From contig NZ_JYLF01000004.1 of NCBI RefSeq assembly GCF_001043055.1, positions 124,001 through 188,000 on the forward strand: a DNA stretch of 64,000 bases, read 5' to 3'. The first letter of the stretch is position 1. Every line of letters starts with the position of its first letter. Shown here piece after piece: positions 56,253 through 64,000 of this stretch. The notes below the pieces were generated by a model that did no database searches, was not told the origin of the DNA, and saw only the letters and a list, made by a program, of their open reading frames with translations. Origin of the DNA: Pseudomonas weihenstephanensis (GTDB taxonomy: Bacteria; Pseudomonadota; Gammaproteobacteria; Pseudomonadales; Pseudomonadaceae). The translations under genes were made by a program, and so were the position numbers.

Positions 56253-56722
56253 TATTTGTTTTCCGGTGCCAAAGCGGCACACCAAGACTCGCCACGAGAA
56301 CCTTGGGGCGTCAGCTTCAGCAAACGCCCGGTGTTATGCGGGGTAATGGTAATGGTCAGGTCGGGCTTTGGCAAAAAGCCTGCACCCTTTTCGGGCCACT
56401 CGATCAGACACAGGGCGTCTTCATCAAAGTAGTCACGAATACCCATGTACTCCAGTTCTTCGGGATCGACCAAGCGGTACAGGTCGAAATGGAACGCGCG
56501 TATATCGCCAATCTCGTACGGTTCGACCAACGTGAAGGTCGGACTTTTTACCGCCCCGGTGTGCCCAAGCCCGCGAATCAAGCCGCGCGACAAGGTGGTT
56601 TTGCCCATCCCGAGGTTGCCATCCAGAAAAATCAGGCCGTGGCCTTGGGTGACGGTGGCCAAACGTGCGCCAAAGGCGGTCATTGCCTCTTCATCGGCCA
56701 GTGGCAGTGTTATTTCGTGCAC
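56252..56722 (-). CDS. tsaE: tRNA N6-threonylcarbamoyladenosine ATPase TsaE
   Basis: A 156-residue P-loop protein. Walker A GNLGMGKTTLSRGL is at about residues 34-47, with the family motif SPTFTLVEPYE and Walker B-like HFDLYRLVDPEELEYMG. It drives t6A synthesis with TsaB and TsaD. It overlaps nnrD by 13 bases. Confidence 0.96.
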   Translation of the reverse strand: MHEITLPLADEEAMTAFGARLATVTQGHGLIFLDGNLGMGKTTLSRGLIRGLGHTGAVKSPTFTLVEPYEIGDIRAFHFDLYRLVDPEELEYMGIRDYFDEDALCLIEWPEKGAGFLPKPDLTITITPHNTGRLLKLTPQGSRGESWCAALAPENK

Positions 56723-57570
56723 GGTGCGTGTTCCTCCAACAACTGACGAATGGCTGGTATCAAATCACTGGCCGCCAGCCCACGGCCCAGAATGCCTTGT
56801 TGCTCACCGGCGCGGGCATGTAGCCACACCGCCAGGCATGCCGCATCAAACGCGCGCATGCCTTGTGCCAGCAGCGCGCCAAGCACGCCCGCCAACACAT
56901 CACCTAGCCCGGCGGTGGCCATCGCCGGATGCCCGTGGTTGCAGATGGCCAACTCGCCATCGACCCCGGCAATCAAACTGCCCGCCCCTTTAAGGACGCA
57001 GACAACTGAGTATTTTTTAACCAGAGCCCGCGCCGCAGCGGGGCGATCGGCCTGCACCTGCTCGGTGCTGATGCCCAGCAACCGGGCGGCTTCGCCGGGG
57101 TGCGGGGTGATTACCGAGCCGCGAGCCAACTCAAGGCCAGCGTTGGACAACAGATTCAGCGCATCAGCATCCCAAACCTGTAGGATTTTTGCCTGCGCCG
57201 CCGCAGAAAACAGACTGCGACCCCACGGAGCCTGCCCCAAACCGGGACCAACCACCAACACCGACGCGTGGGCCAACACGCCCATCAGTTGATTGGCAGA
57301 CGCCACACCCAACGTCATGACTTCAGGCAAGCGGGTCAAGGCGCCAGGCACGTGCTCTGGGCGCGTGGCCAGTGACACCAGCCCGGCGCCACAGCGTAAT
57401 GCGGCTTGAGCGCTCAACATGATCGAGCCGCCAAAACCCCGATCGCCGCCAATCAGCAGCACATGCCCAAACTGGCCTTTGTGAGCGTCTGGCGCACGCG
57501 CAGGCAGGCGCGCCAGTGTCTCTGCGCGCAGGACATGAGGTTCGGGTAACGGGTGTTTGGTCTGCGGCAT
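56710..57570 (-). CDS. nnrD: ADP/ATP-dependent (S)-NAD(P)H-hydrate dehydratase NnrD
   Basis: A 286-residue ribokinase-like carbohydrate-kinase protein (GQFGHVLLIGGDRGFGGSIML, VITPHPGEAARLLG, AGLGDVLAGVLGALLAQG). It repairs damaged NAD(P)HX. Only the dehydratase domain is present; the epimerase domain found in fused YjeF-type proteins is missing. It is divergent from queG with 62 bases between start codons. Confidence 0.92.
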   Translation of the reverse strand: MPQTKHPLPEPHVLRAETLARLPARAPDAHKGQFGHVLLIGGDRGFGGSIMLSAQAALRCGAGLVSLATRPEHVPGALTRLPEVMTLGVASANQLMGVLAHASVLVVGPGLGQAPWGRSLFSAAAQAKILQVWDADALNLLSNAGLELARGSVITPHPGEAARLLGISTEQVQADRPAAARALVKKYSVVCVLKGAGSLIAGVDGELAICNHGHPAMATAGLGDVLAGVLGALLAQGMRAFDAACLAVWLHARAGEQQGILGRGLAASDLIPAIRQLLEEHAPCTK

Positions 57571-57632
57571 ACGTGTCGGGCTCCGATGTCTGGCAGAATT
57601 ATACGCATCTCAGCTCCGGTTTCCCTTGCCTC

Positions 57633-58706
57633 ATGCCTGCTAATACTGTCGACCTTCCCGTTCTCGCTCAATCCATCAAGGAATGGGGCCGCGAGCTGGG
57701 CTTTCAACAAGTCGCCATTGCTGGCCTCGACCTGGGAGAACACGAGCAACATCTCGAACGCTGGCTCGCGGCGGGCTACCACGGCGAAATGGAATACATG
57801 GGCGCCCACGGCAGCAAACGTTCGCATCCTGAAGAGCTGGTACCCGGCACGTTGCGCGTGGTCTCGCTGCGCATGGACTACCTGCCCGGCGACACGCACA
57901 TGGCGCAACTCCTGGCACAACCCGAAAAAGCCTACGTGTCGCGTTATGCGCTGGGCCGCGATTATCACAAGCTGATCCGCAAACGCGTGCAGCAACTGGC
58001 GGACCGTATTCAGGCCGAGATCGGCCCGTTTGGGTTCCGGGCGTTTGTCGACAGCGCTCCGGTGCTGGAAAAGGCCATCGCGCAAAAGGCAGGTTTAGGC
58101 TGGATCGGCAAGAACACCTTAGTCCTCAATCGCAAAGCAGGCAGTTACTTCTTTTTGAGCGAACTCTTTGTCGACTTGCCGCTGCCCGAAGACCCGCCCC
58201 ATGACACCGAGCACTGCGGGCGTTGCACCGCGTGCCTGGATATTTGCCCGACCAATGCCTTCGTGGGGCCCTATGTGCTGGATGCGCGTCGCTGCATTTC
58301 GTACCTGACCATCGAGCTTAAAAGTGCGATCCCGGTGGAACTGCGCTCAATGATCGGCAATCGGGTGTTTGGCTGCGATGACTGCCAGATCGTGTGCCCG
58401 TGGAACCGTTTTGCCCGCACCACGGGCGAAGGCGACTTCAAACCACGGCACAATCTGGACAACGCCGAGCTGGCCGAACTGTTTATGTGGGACGAAGACA
58501 CGTTCCTGAGCAGTACCGAAGGGTCGCCGTTGCGTCGAGCGGGCTATGAGCGCTGGTTACGTAACCTGGCCGTGGGCCTGGGCAATGCCCCGTCGAGCAT
58601 TCCGGTGCTGGAAGCGCTAAAAGCACGACGTGAGTACCCCTCAGAGCTGGTGCAGGAACATGTGGCATGGGCGCTTGAGCAGCATGCTCAGCGAGTATCC
58701 GGGTAA
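57633..58706 (+). CDS. queG: Epoxyqueuosine reductase QueG
   Basis: A 357-residue cobalamin-dependent enzyme for the last step of queuosine-tRNA synthesis. The start MPANTVDL (57633) is in frame after an unmatched 39-codon extension. Iron-sulfur motifs CGRCTACLDICPTNAF and CDDCQIVCPWNRF bind two [4Fe-4S] clusters. The C-terminal HEAT-like tail (LEALKARREYPSELVQEHV) is normal. Confidence 0.95.
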   Translation: MPANTVDLPVLAQSIKEWGRELGFQQVAIAGLDLGEHEQHLERWLAAGYHGEMEYMGAHGSKRSHPEELVPGTLRVVSLRMDYLPGDTHMAQLLAQPEKAYVSRYALGRDYHKLIRKRVQQLADRIQAEIGPFGFRAFVDSAPVLEKAIAQKAGLGWIGKNTLVLNRKAGSYFFLSELFVDLPLPEDPPHDTEHCGRCTACLDICPTNAFVGPYVLDARRCISYLTIELKSAIPVELRSMIGNRVFGCDDCQIVCPWNRFARTTGEGDFKPRHNLDNAELAELFMWDEDTFLSSTEGSPLRRAGYERWLRNLAVGLGNAPSSIPVLEALKARREYPSELVQEHVAWALEQHAQRVSG

Positions 58707-58713
58707 GCCGCCT

Positions 58714-58806
58714 ACCCTCACCCCAACCCTCTCCCAGAGGGTGAGGGGCTGATTGACGGTGCTCGGTCAGTTCCTTCTCCCTCCGGGAGAGGGCTAGGGT
58801 GAGGGG
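58714..58806. repeat. CCCTCACC/GGGAGAGGG element between queG and the TRIC gene
   Basis: CCCTCACCCCAACCCTCTCCC on the left, CTCCGGGAGAGGGCTAGGGT on the right, with TGATTGACGGTGCTCGGTCAG in the middle, close to the core of the 5.9-kb array. Between convergent gene ends. Confidence 0.8.
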
Positions 58807-58809
58807 CTT

Positions 58810-59421
58810 TTAATGCTCGTCGTTGTAGACAAACTTGGGCATTTCCCAATTAAAGCGAATGGCCAGCAAGCGCAGCAGCAGGCCACCGAACAACGTCACG
58901 AAAATCGCCTGATCGTTGGGCATGCCCAGGTAGGTACACAGCAAAAAACACCACGCGGCCGCAAACGAGACACTGGCGTACAGCTCACGGCGAAAGATCA
59001 ACGGAATGTCGTTACAGAAGATATCGCGCAGGATACCGCCGAACACGCCGGTGATCACGCCACTGACCGAGGCGACGAGCATGCCCTGGCCCATTTCCAG
59101 CGCGGTCATGCAGCCAATCAGGGTGAACGCCACCAAGCCCAGCGCATCGAGCACCAAAAACAGCGAGCGCAAATGGCGCATCAAAGGGGCGATAAAGATC
59201 GTCACCAATGCTGCAAATGTCGTGAGCACCAGGTACTCCGGGTGTTTGACCCACGTCAGCGGGTAATGCCCCAGCAGCATGTCGCGCACCGAACCGCCGC
59301 CCAGCGCCGTGACGCACGCAATCAGCACCACACCAAACCAGTCCATGCCCCGACGCCCGGCAGACAGCGCCCCGGTCATGGCTTCCGCAGTAATGGCAAC
59401 TAAATAGAGCATCAGCAACAT
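58810..59421 (-). CDS. UPF0126/TRIC-type membrane protein (YicG-like)
   Basis: A 203-residue membrane protein with about six to seven helices and two internally related halves. The glycine-rich segments GGSVRDMLLG (about residue 40) and GVFGGILRDIF (about 125) are the UPF0126/TRIC pattern. Bacterial TRIC homologues form cation channels; E. coli YicG may pass glycine, but substrate here is unknown. Confidence 0.85.
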   Translation of the reverse strand: MLLMLYLVAITAEAMTGALSAGRRGMDWFGVVLIACVTALGGGSVRDMLLGHYPLTWVKHPEYLVLTTFAALVTIFIAPLMRHLRSLFLVLDALGLVAFTLIGCMTALEMGQGMLVASVSGVITGVFGGILRDIFCNDIPLIFRRELYASVSFAAAWCFLLCTYLGMPNDQAIFVTLFGGLLLRLLAIRFNWEMPKFVYNDEH

Positions 59422-59657
59422 GGCGGCGATCCTTGCAATAAGGCGCGCAGTCTACTCAGTTGGCGCGAGCACCAAAAGGGGGCGGCAAAGAACGTTGGCA
59501 CCGACCCCGTAGCCACTCACGAAGGCTACGCCCGGTTGCGAAGCCATCGTAAAATCTGAGTGCAGGGCGCGCCTGATACACCCGGATGCCTGACTTTACG
59601 ACGACTGCGTCGCCGAACGCAGCCTTCGGCAGCCGCTACGACAGTGCGCTGACATCA

Positions 59658-60200
59658 TCAAAACTTGATGAAATGCTTGCGGTAGTGCTGCAACTCGGCA
59701 ACCGACTCACGGATATCGTCCAGTGCCAGGTGCGTGCCTTTTTTCACCAGGCTGTCGCGCACTTCAGGTGCCCAGCGGGCGACCAGTTCTTTAAGCGTCG
59801 AAACGTCGAGGTTGCGGTAGTGGAAGTAGCTTTCGAGGGCTTTCATGTGGGTGTACAGGAAGCGACGGTCCTGGCAGATGCTGTTACCGCAGATGGGGGA
59901 TTTGCCTTTTGGCACCCATTGTTCCAGAAAGGCAAGGGTCTGCGCCTCGGCCTCGGCCATGCTAGTGGTGCTGTCTTTGACACGCTGGGTCAGGCCGCTG
60001 CCGCCGTGAGTGCGGGTGTTCCACTCGTCCATGCGCGCCAGTACGGCGTCGCTGTGGTGAATGGCAATGACCGGACCTTCAGCCAGGGTGTTGAGGTTGC
60101 TGTCGGTGACGATGGTGGCCATTTCAATAATGACGTCGTTATCTGGGTCCAGACCGGTCATTTCCAGGTCGATCCAAATCAAATTCTGTGGGTTTTGCAT
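59658..60200 (-). CDS. orn: Oligoribonuclease Orn
   Basis: A 180-residue DEDDh exonuclease. [18 protein letters not shown] supplies the first Asp/Glu pair, [10 protein letters not shown] the second Asp, and [11 protein letters not shown] the His/Asp pair. It degrades dinucleotides, including the c-di-GMP breakdown product pGpG. Divergent from rsgA with a 106-base intergenic region. Confidence 0.98.
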   Translation of the reverse strand: MQNPQNLIWIDLEMTGLDPDNDVIIEMATIVTDSNLNTLAEGPVIAIHHSDAVLARMDEWNTRTHGGSGLTQRVKDSTTSMAEAEAQTLAFLEQWVPKGKSPICGNSICQDRRFLYTHMKALESYFHYRNLDVSTLKELVARWAPEVRDSLVKKGTHLALDDIRESVAELQHYRKHFIKF

Positions 60201-60306
60201 AGAAGGCTCCTGGGCTTAGTCGCGCAGTTTAGCTTAGGCGTGCAGCCCTCGTGCTAAACTCGCCAGCGTTTTACCTTCCTTATCGTTTTATCAACACGGA
60301 ACACCC

Positions 60307-61338
60307 ATGGCCAAACGCCAGCTCAACCGTCGCCAAAACTGGCGCATCGAAAAGATCCAGGGCGAGCGCGCTGCCCGCGCCGCCAAACGCGAATCCAGTG
60401 CCGTCGAAGCGCTCGAAGGGGGCGATCTGGGCCCTGAGCAACTCGGGCTGGTGATCGCGCACTTCGGTGTGCAGGTCGAAGTCGAAGCCCAAGAAGGTGA
60501 GCTCAAAGGTCAGATGTTCCGGTGCCATTTGCGCGCCAACCTGCCAGCGCTGGTCACCGGTGACACTGTTGTTTGGCGCGCGGGCAATCAGGGTATCGGC
60601 GTTATCGTCGCCCAACTGCCACGCAAAACCGAACTGTGTCGCCCAGACAGCCGCGGCCAGCTCAAGCCGGTGGCCGCTAACGTCGACATGATCGTGATTG
60701 TGTTCGCGCCCATGCCCGAGCCGCATGCCAACCTGATCGACCGCTACCTGGTCGCCGCCGAGCACGCGGGCATCCGCCCGTTACTGTTGCTCAACAAGGC
60801 CGACCTGATCGACGACCAAAACGCTCCCGCGCTGAACGCACTGCTGGGGGTTTATCGTCAGCTGGGCTATCCCGTGCTGGAAGTGTCAGCCCATCACGGC
60901 GACGGCATGCAACAGTTGCAAGCCCAGCTGGACGGTCATATCAGCGTGTTTGTGGGTCAGTCGGGCGTCGGTAAATCGTCGCTGGTCAACAGCTTGCTGC
61001 CAGAGGTCAACCTGCGCGTCGGGCCGCTGTCCGAAGTCTCCGGTCAGGGCACGCACACCACGACCACGGCGCGACTGTTCCACTTCCCGGGTGGCGGCGA
61101 TCTGATCGACTCCCCCGGTATTCGCGAGTTTGGCCTGGGCCACGTGAGCCGGGCCGATGTTGAGGCGGGCTTTATCGAGTTCAACGACTTGATCGGCCGC
61201 TGCCGCTTCCGCGACTGCAAGCACGACCGCGAGCCGGGCTGTGCCTTGTTGATGGCACTGGCAGATGGCCGCGTGCAGCAACAGCGCATGAACAGCTACC
61301 GCTCGATCATTGCCAGCTTGCCTGAGTCCAGTTACTGA
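60307..61338 (+). CDS. rsgA: Small ribosomal subunit GTPase RsgA
   Basis: A 343-residue circularly permuted GTPase. OB-fold first, then G4 LLNKADL, G1 [12 protein letters not shown] (about 217-228), G3 DSPGI and the zinc finger [14 protein letters not shown]. It helps late 30S maturation. An in-frame upstream stop was not needed to choose the ATG at 60307. Confidence 0.97.
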   Translation: MAKRQLNRRQNWRIEKIQGERAARAAKRESSAVEALEGGDLGPEQLGLVIAHFGVQVEVEAQEGELKGQMFRCHLRANLPALVTGDTVVWRAGNQGIGVIVAQLPRKTELCRPDSRGQLKPVAANVDMIVIVFAPMPEPHANLIDRYLVAAEHAGIRPLLLLNKADLIDDQNAPALNALLGVYRQLGYPVLEVSAHHGDGMQQLQAQLDGHISVFVGQSGVGKSSLVNSLLPEVNLRVGPLSEVSGQGTHTTTTARLFHFPGGGDLIDSPGIREFGLGHVSRADVEAGFIEFNDLIGRCRFRDCKHDREPGCALLMALADGRVQQQRMNSYRSIIASLPESSY

Positions 61339-61343
61339 AAGCC

Positions 61344-61386
61344 CCCTCACCCACTCCTCGCCCAAAGGCAGAGGAGTGGGTGAGGG
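61344..61386. terminator. Bidirectional terminator with repeat arms
   Basis: A perfect 16-bp stem CCCTCACCCACTCCTC with GAGGAGTGGGTGAGGG around an 11-base loop, between the convergent rsgA and motB stops. One member of the repeat family. Confidence 0.8.
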
Positions 61387-61395
61387 CAAGCAGCG

Positions 61396-62388
61396 TTAAG
61401 GCTTCGGCGCCTCTGGCGCTTTGTCGTCGAACAGGTTCAGCTTCTCCCGTTCTTCGTGCATCGCCGGGGGGATTTGATCCGCAGGCAGTGTGATCGGATC
61501 AATCGGGGTGGTCGGCGTTTCGGGCTTGGCCAGTTCAGAGCCTTGTTCACCTTCGATGGCGCGCTGCGCCTTTTTCGTCAGCACCACGATGTCGATGCGG
61601 CGGTTGACCGGGTTCAGCGGGTTGACCTTGTCAAACAGCACCGAAGACGCATAGCCCACAATCCGCGCCACCTGGTCTTGCGGATAACTGCCCGCCACCA
61701 GTGCACGACGCGCCGCGTTGGCGCGGTTGGCCGACAACTCCCAGTTACCAAACGCCGCATCGCTGGTGTACGGCGTGGCATCGGTGTGGCCGCTGATGCT
61801 GACTTTGTTCGGCACCGCTTTGATCGTGTCGGCCATGGCCAGCAAAATATCTTCGAAGTAAGGCTTGAGGCGCGCACTGCCGACGTCAAACATCGGGCGA
61901 TTTTCAGCGTCCATGATCTGGATACGCAGGCCGTCCGGGGTGATTTCGAACAACAATTGATCTTTGAATTTGCGCAGCTGCGGGTTTTCTTCGACCTTGT
62001 TCTGCAACTCCTGAAGCAGCAGTTCAAGGCGTTCTTTCTCGACCTGCTCAGCCATGCCTTCCACTTGATCGGTGTCGACCGTGATCTTGTCCGGTTGCGG
62101 CTGCATTTTTTGTTCAGGGTTGAGGGTGTTGTCCGGCGCCATCGTCGGCGTGCCGCCCAAATCGATGATGTACGGCGTGCCACTTTCCGAAAACCCGATC
62201 GGGTCTTTGAAGTAGCCGGCAATGGCGATTTTCTGTTCCGGGGTCGCGGTGGACATCAGCCACAACACCAGAAAGAACGCCATCATCGCCGTCGCAAAGT
62301 CAGCGAAGGCGATTTTCCAGGCGCCACCGTGGTGGCCCGCTGCGAAGCGCTTGACGCGCTTGATGATGATTGGCTGATTGTTTTCCAT
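61396..62388 (-). CDS. motB: Flagellar stator protein MotB
   Basis: A 330-residue stator. The N-terminal helix (FADFATAMMAFFLVLWLM) carries the Asp of the ion channel (FADFATA), and the C-terminal OmpA-like domain binds peptidoglycan (VSISGHTDATPY). The tail ends in a Pro/Glu/Lys-rich segment. It follows motA by 3 bases. Confidence 0.96.
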   Translation of the reverse strand: MENNQPIIIKRVKRFAAGHHGGAWKIAFADFATAMMAFFLVLWLMSTATPEQKIAIAGYFKDPIGFSESGTPYIIDLGGTPTMAPDNTLNPEQKMQPQPDKITVDTDQVEGMAEQVEKERLELLLQELQNKVEENPQLRKFKDQLLFEITPDGLRIQIMDAENRPMFDVGSARLKPYFEDILLAMADTIKAVPNKVSISGHTDATPYTSDAAFGNWELSANRANAARRALVAGSYPQDQVARIVGYASSVLFDKVNPLNPVNRRIDIVVLTKKAQRAIEGEQGSELAKPETPTTPIDPITLPADQIPPAMHEEREKLNLFDDKAPEAPKP

Positions 62389-62391
62389 GGA

Positions 62392-63243
62392 TCAGCGACC
62401 GCGAACCACTTGTTCCAGCTCGGCAAAGCTTGGACGGTGCTTGGGGTACAGCACTTTACGGCCAAACTCGACGGCCAGCGAAGGCGGCATGCCGGAGGCC
62501 GACGCCACCAGCGAAGCTTTAATCGACTCGTACACGTTAAGTTCTTCTTTGGCATCGTGGGCCAACGAGGTGGCCAGCGGACCGAAGAAGCCGTATGCGG
62601 CCAAAATACCGAAGAATGTACCCACCAGGGCGGCACCTACGTGGACACCGATCATGGCCTGGTCACCGTCGCCCAGCGACGCCATCGTCACCACGATCCC
62701 CAATACCGCCGCCACAATACCGAAACCCGGCATGCCGTCAGCGATGCCGGTCACGGCGTGCGAAGGATGCTCCAGCTCTTCTTTGAGGCTGAACAGCTCC
62801 ATGTCAAACAAGCCTTCCAGCTCGTGGGGCGCCATGTTGCCCGACGACATGATGCGCAAGTAGTCGCAGACGAAGGCCGTCATCCGGTCATCTTTGAGCA
62901 CAGCAGGGTATTTGGCGAAGATCGGGCTGGCGGCCGCGTCTTCAATGTCGCCTTCGATGGCCATCATGCCTTCGCGACGACTCTTGTTAAGAATCTCGTA
63001 AACCAGGCCCAACACTTCCAGGTAGAAGGTGTGGGTGAACCGCGAGCCGAACATGCCCAGTGATTTTTTGATCACGTGCATGGTCATGTAGCCGGGGTTG
63101 GCTTGCAGGAAGGCACCAAACGCCGCCCCGCCGATAATCAAGACCTCGAACGGCTGAATCAGCGCCCCGATCTTGCCGTGGGAAAGCACGTATCCGCCGA
63201 GCACGCTCGCGAACACGACAATGATGCCGATAATTTTAGCCAT
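62392..63243 (-). CDS. motA: Flagellar stator protein MotA
   Basis: A 283-residue four-helix membrane protein. MAKIIGIIVVFASVLGGYVLSHG begins it; VLGIVVTMASLGDGD and FFGILAAYGFFGPLA mark the last two helices. Conserved charged residues for FliG contact lie in the cytoplasmic loop. Part of motAB only; the flagellar master genes are elsewhere. Confidence 0.97.
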   Translation of the reverse strand: MAKIIGIIVVFASVLGGYVLSHGKIGALIQPFEVLIIGGAAFGAFLQANPGYMTMHVIKKSLGMFGSRFTHTFYLEVLGLVYEILNKSRREGMMAIEGDIEDAAASPIFAKYPAVLKDDRMTAFVCDYLRIMSSGNMAPHELEGLFDMELFSLKEELEHPSHAVTGIADGMPGFGIVAAVLGIVVTMASLGDGDQAMIGVHVGAALVGTFFGILAAYGFFGPLATSLAHDAKEELNVYESIKASLVASASGMPPSLAVEFGRKVLYPKHRPSFAELEQVVRGR

Positions 63244-63384
63244 AGGAATTCAGGTACTTCTGCGTCGGGTTCAAGGTCATATTCGAGAGTTAAAAAACTC
63301 TTCTTCTCCTTATCGGCAAAACTGCGCCAGACTATAGGCCATAAAGGCGAAAAGCCAGTTGGGCCCACTCCGGGCGTGTAAACA

Positions 63385-64000
63385 ATGGATGATGACCACT
63401 CTCCCATCATGGCTAATGAAACCAGCAGCTCGACCCCAATCCCTTCTACCCTCGATGCGTGGGTTAAGCAGCTCGACGCCGTTCGCCTGCCCATCCCGCT
63501 CGACAGTCATGAGCGCGTTTGCAAGGCGATCAACGACAATCGCCGCTCGTTACGCGACATTGCCGAGCTTATGCAAGACAGTCCGGCGCTCGCGCTGAGC
63601 CTGATCCGCGACGCCAATCACCACACTCACGGCAGCTTGAGCGAGCCGGCCGAAAGCCTCGAAGTGGCGATTAATCGTTTGGGACTGGCGCGCACTCAAG
63701 AAATGCTTGAGCGCTTGCCCGCCTTGCCGTGGGAAGAAATCCCTCAACCATTCCGCCAAATTCAACTGATCAGCCAGCACGCCGCGCAACAAGCCAGCGG
63801 CCTGTTTGGTAATCGGCTGGCGCGCCTGTGGCAAGAAATCTACTGGGGCAGCCTGCTGTTTCTCTCACCGTTGTGGGCGATGGCGCTGACGCACCCCGAG
63901 CAACTTGAAGAGTGGGAGCTGCGGGTCATTCACAAAGGCGAATGCGCAAGCAAGGTCGAACTGAAACTGTTCGGCGTGCGCCTGTTTGAAATTTGCCGCG
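63385..64000 (+). CDS. HDOD-domain signalling protein (partial; runs off the window)
   Basis: An open frame from 63385 (ATG; MDDDHSPIMANETSSST) to the window end, at least 205 residues, missed by short reading rules because it has no stop here. HDOD-type features are VRLPIPLDSHERVCKAINDNRRSLRDIAELMQDSPALALSLIRDANH and EVAINRLGLARTQEMLE. The other start at 63409 is equally possible. Divergent from motA with about 140 bases between. Confidence 0.8.
   Translation, partial: MDDDHSPIMANETSSSTPIPSTLDAWVKQLDAVRLPIPLDSHERVCKAINDNRRSLRDIAELMQDSPALALSLIRDANHHTHGSLSEPAESLEVAINRLGLARTQEMLERLPALPWEEIPQPFRQIQLISQHAAQQASGLFGNRLARLWQEIYWGSLLFLSPLWAMALTHPEQLEEWELRVIHKGECASKVELKLFGVRLFEICR

Noticed and set aside
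61456-63063. A 535-codon open frame on the plus strand opposite motB and motA
   Set aside because: Shadow of the stator genes; no start site or motif.

Overview
The window is a stretch of Pseudomonas chromosome, most like the P. fluorescens group. From memory of P. aeruginosa PAO1, the gene order resembles PA4880-PA4955: bacterioferritin, desT-ureEFG, the liv transporter with an ama-type regulator, pncB-nadE-azurin, ygiQ, dnaB-rplI-rpsR-rpsF-rlmB-rnr, tRNA-Leu, purA-hisZ-hflCK-hflX-hfq-miaA-mutL-amiB-tsaE, queG, orn, rsgA, motBA. No insertion sequence, prophage, rRNA or CRISPR array was seen. Most long open frames opposite these genes are GC-codon shadows.

Layout. 1-8.7 kb: partial cbpA-like J-protein, YegD-like Hsp70, AI-2E family permease, PsiF-repeat protein, divergent AraC regulator/EamA exporter, bacterioferritin-like protein, a 58-bp tandem repeat, an AsmA protein and a small secreted protein. 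8.8-13.3 kb: DesT/FabR-like regulator, ureEFG behind a good sigma-54 promoter, a CDF metal exporter and an SDR. 13.34-14.14 kb: a long gene-free region with several DnaA-box-like 9-mers. 14.1-19.2 kb: branched-chain amino-acid ABC operon livKHMGF (minus strand) with a near-consensus sigma-54 promoter before livK. 19.6-27.0 kb: L-pipecolate oxidase and piperideine-6-carboxylate dehydrogenase (amaA, amaB), a divergent LysR gene, pncB-nadE, and a short DUF1338/HglS-like protein that could finish lysine-to-2-hydroxyglutarate catabolism. 27.0-32.0 kb: azurin, a small charged protein, YgiQ radical-SAM protein and an orphan squalene/phytoene synthase.

32.2-39.6 kb: dnaB, rplI, a DUF2232 membrane protein, rpsR, rpsF, rlmB, rnr, all on the minus strand. 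39.7-40.2 kb: two nearly identical tRNA-Leu(CAG) genes, each with its own promoter and terminator. 40.5-45.1 kb: an iron-type ABC binding protein and permease without an ATPase, and a chemoreceptor. 45.2-57.6 kb: purA, hisZ, hflC, hflK, hflX, hfq, miaA, mutL, amiB, tsaE and nnrD, in places tightly overlapped. 57.6-64 kb: queG, a TRIC/UPF0126 membrane protein, orn, rsgA, motB-motA and the start of an HDOD protein.

Recurring CCCTCACC/GGGAGAGGG inverted repeats lie at gene ends (about 1.8, 5.9-6.1, 20.9-21.06, 43.1, 58.7 and 61.3 kb) and probably act as terminators. REP-like palindromes are also present. The points most worth following are the DnaA-box cluster, the short HglS-like gene near amaAB, the orphan squalene synthase with two palindromes upstream, and the two sigma-54 promoters.
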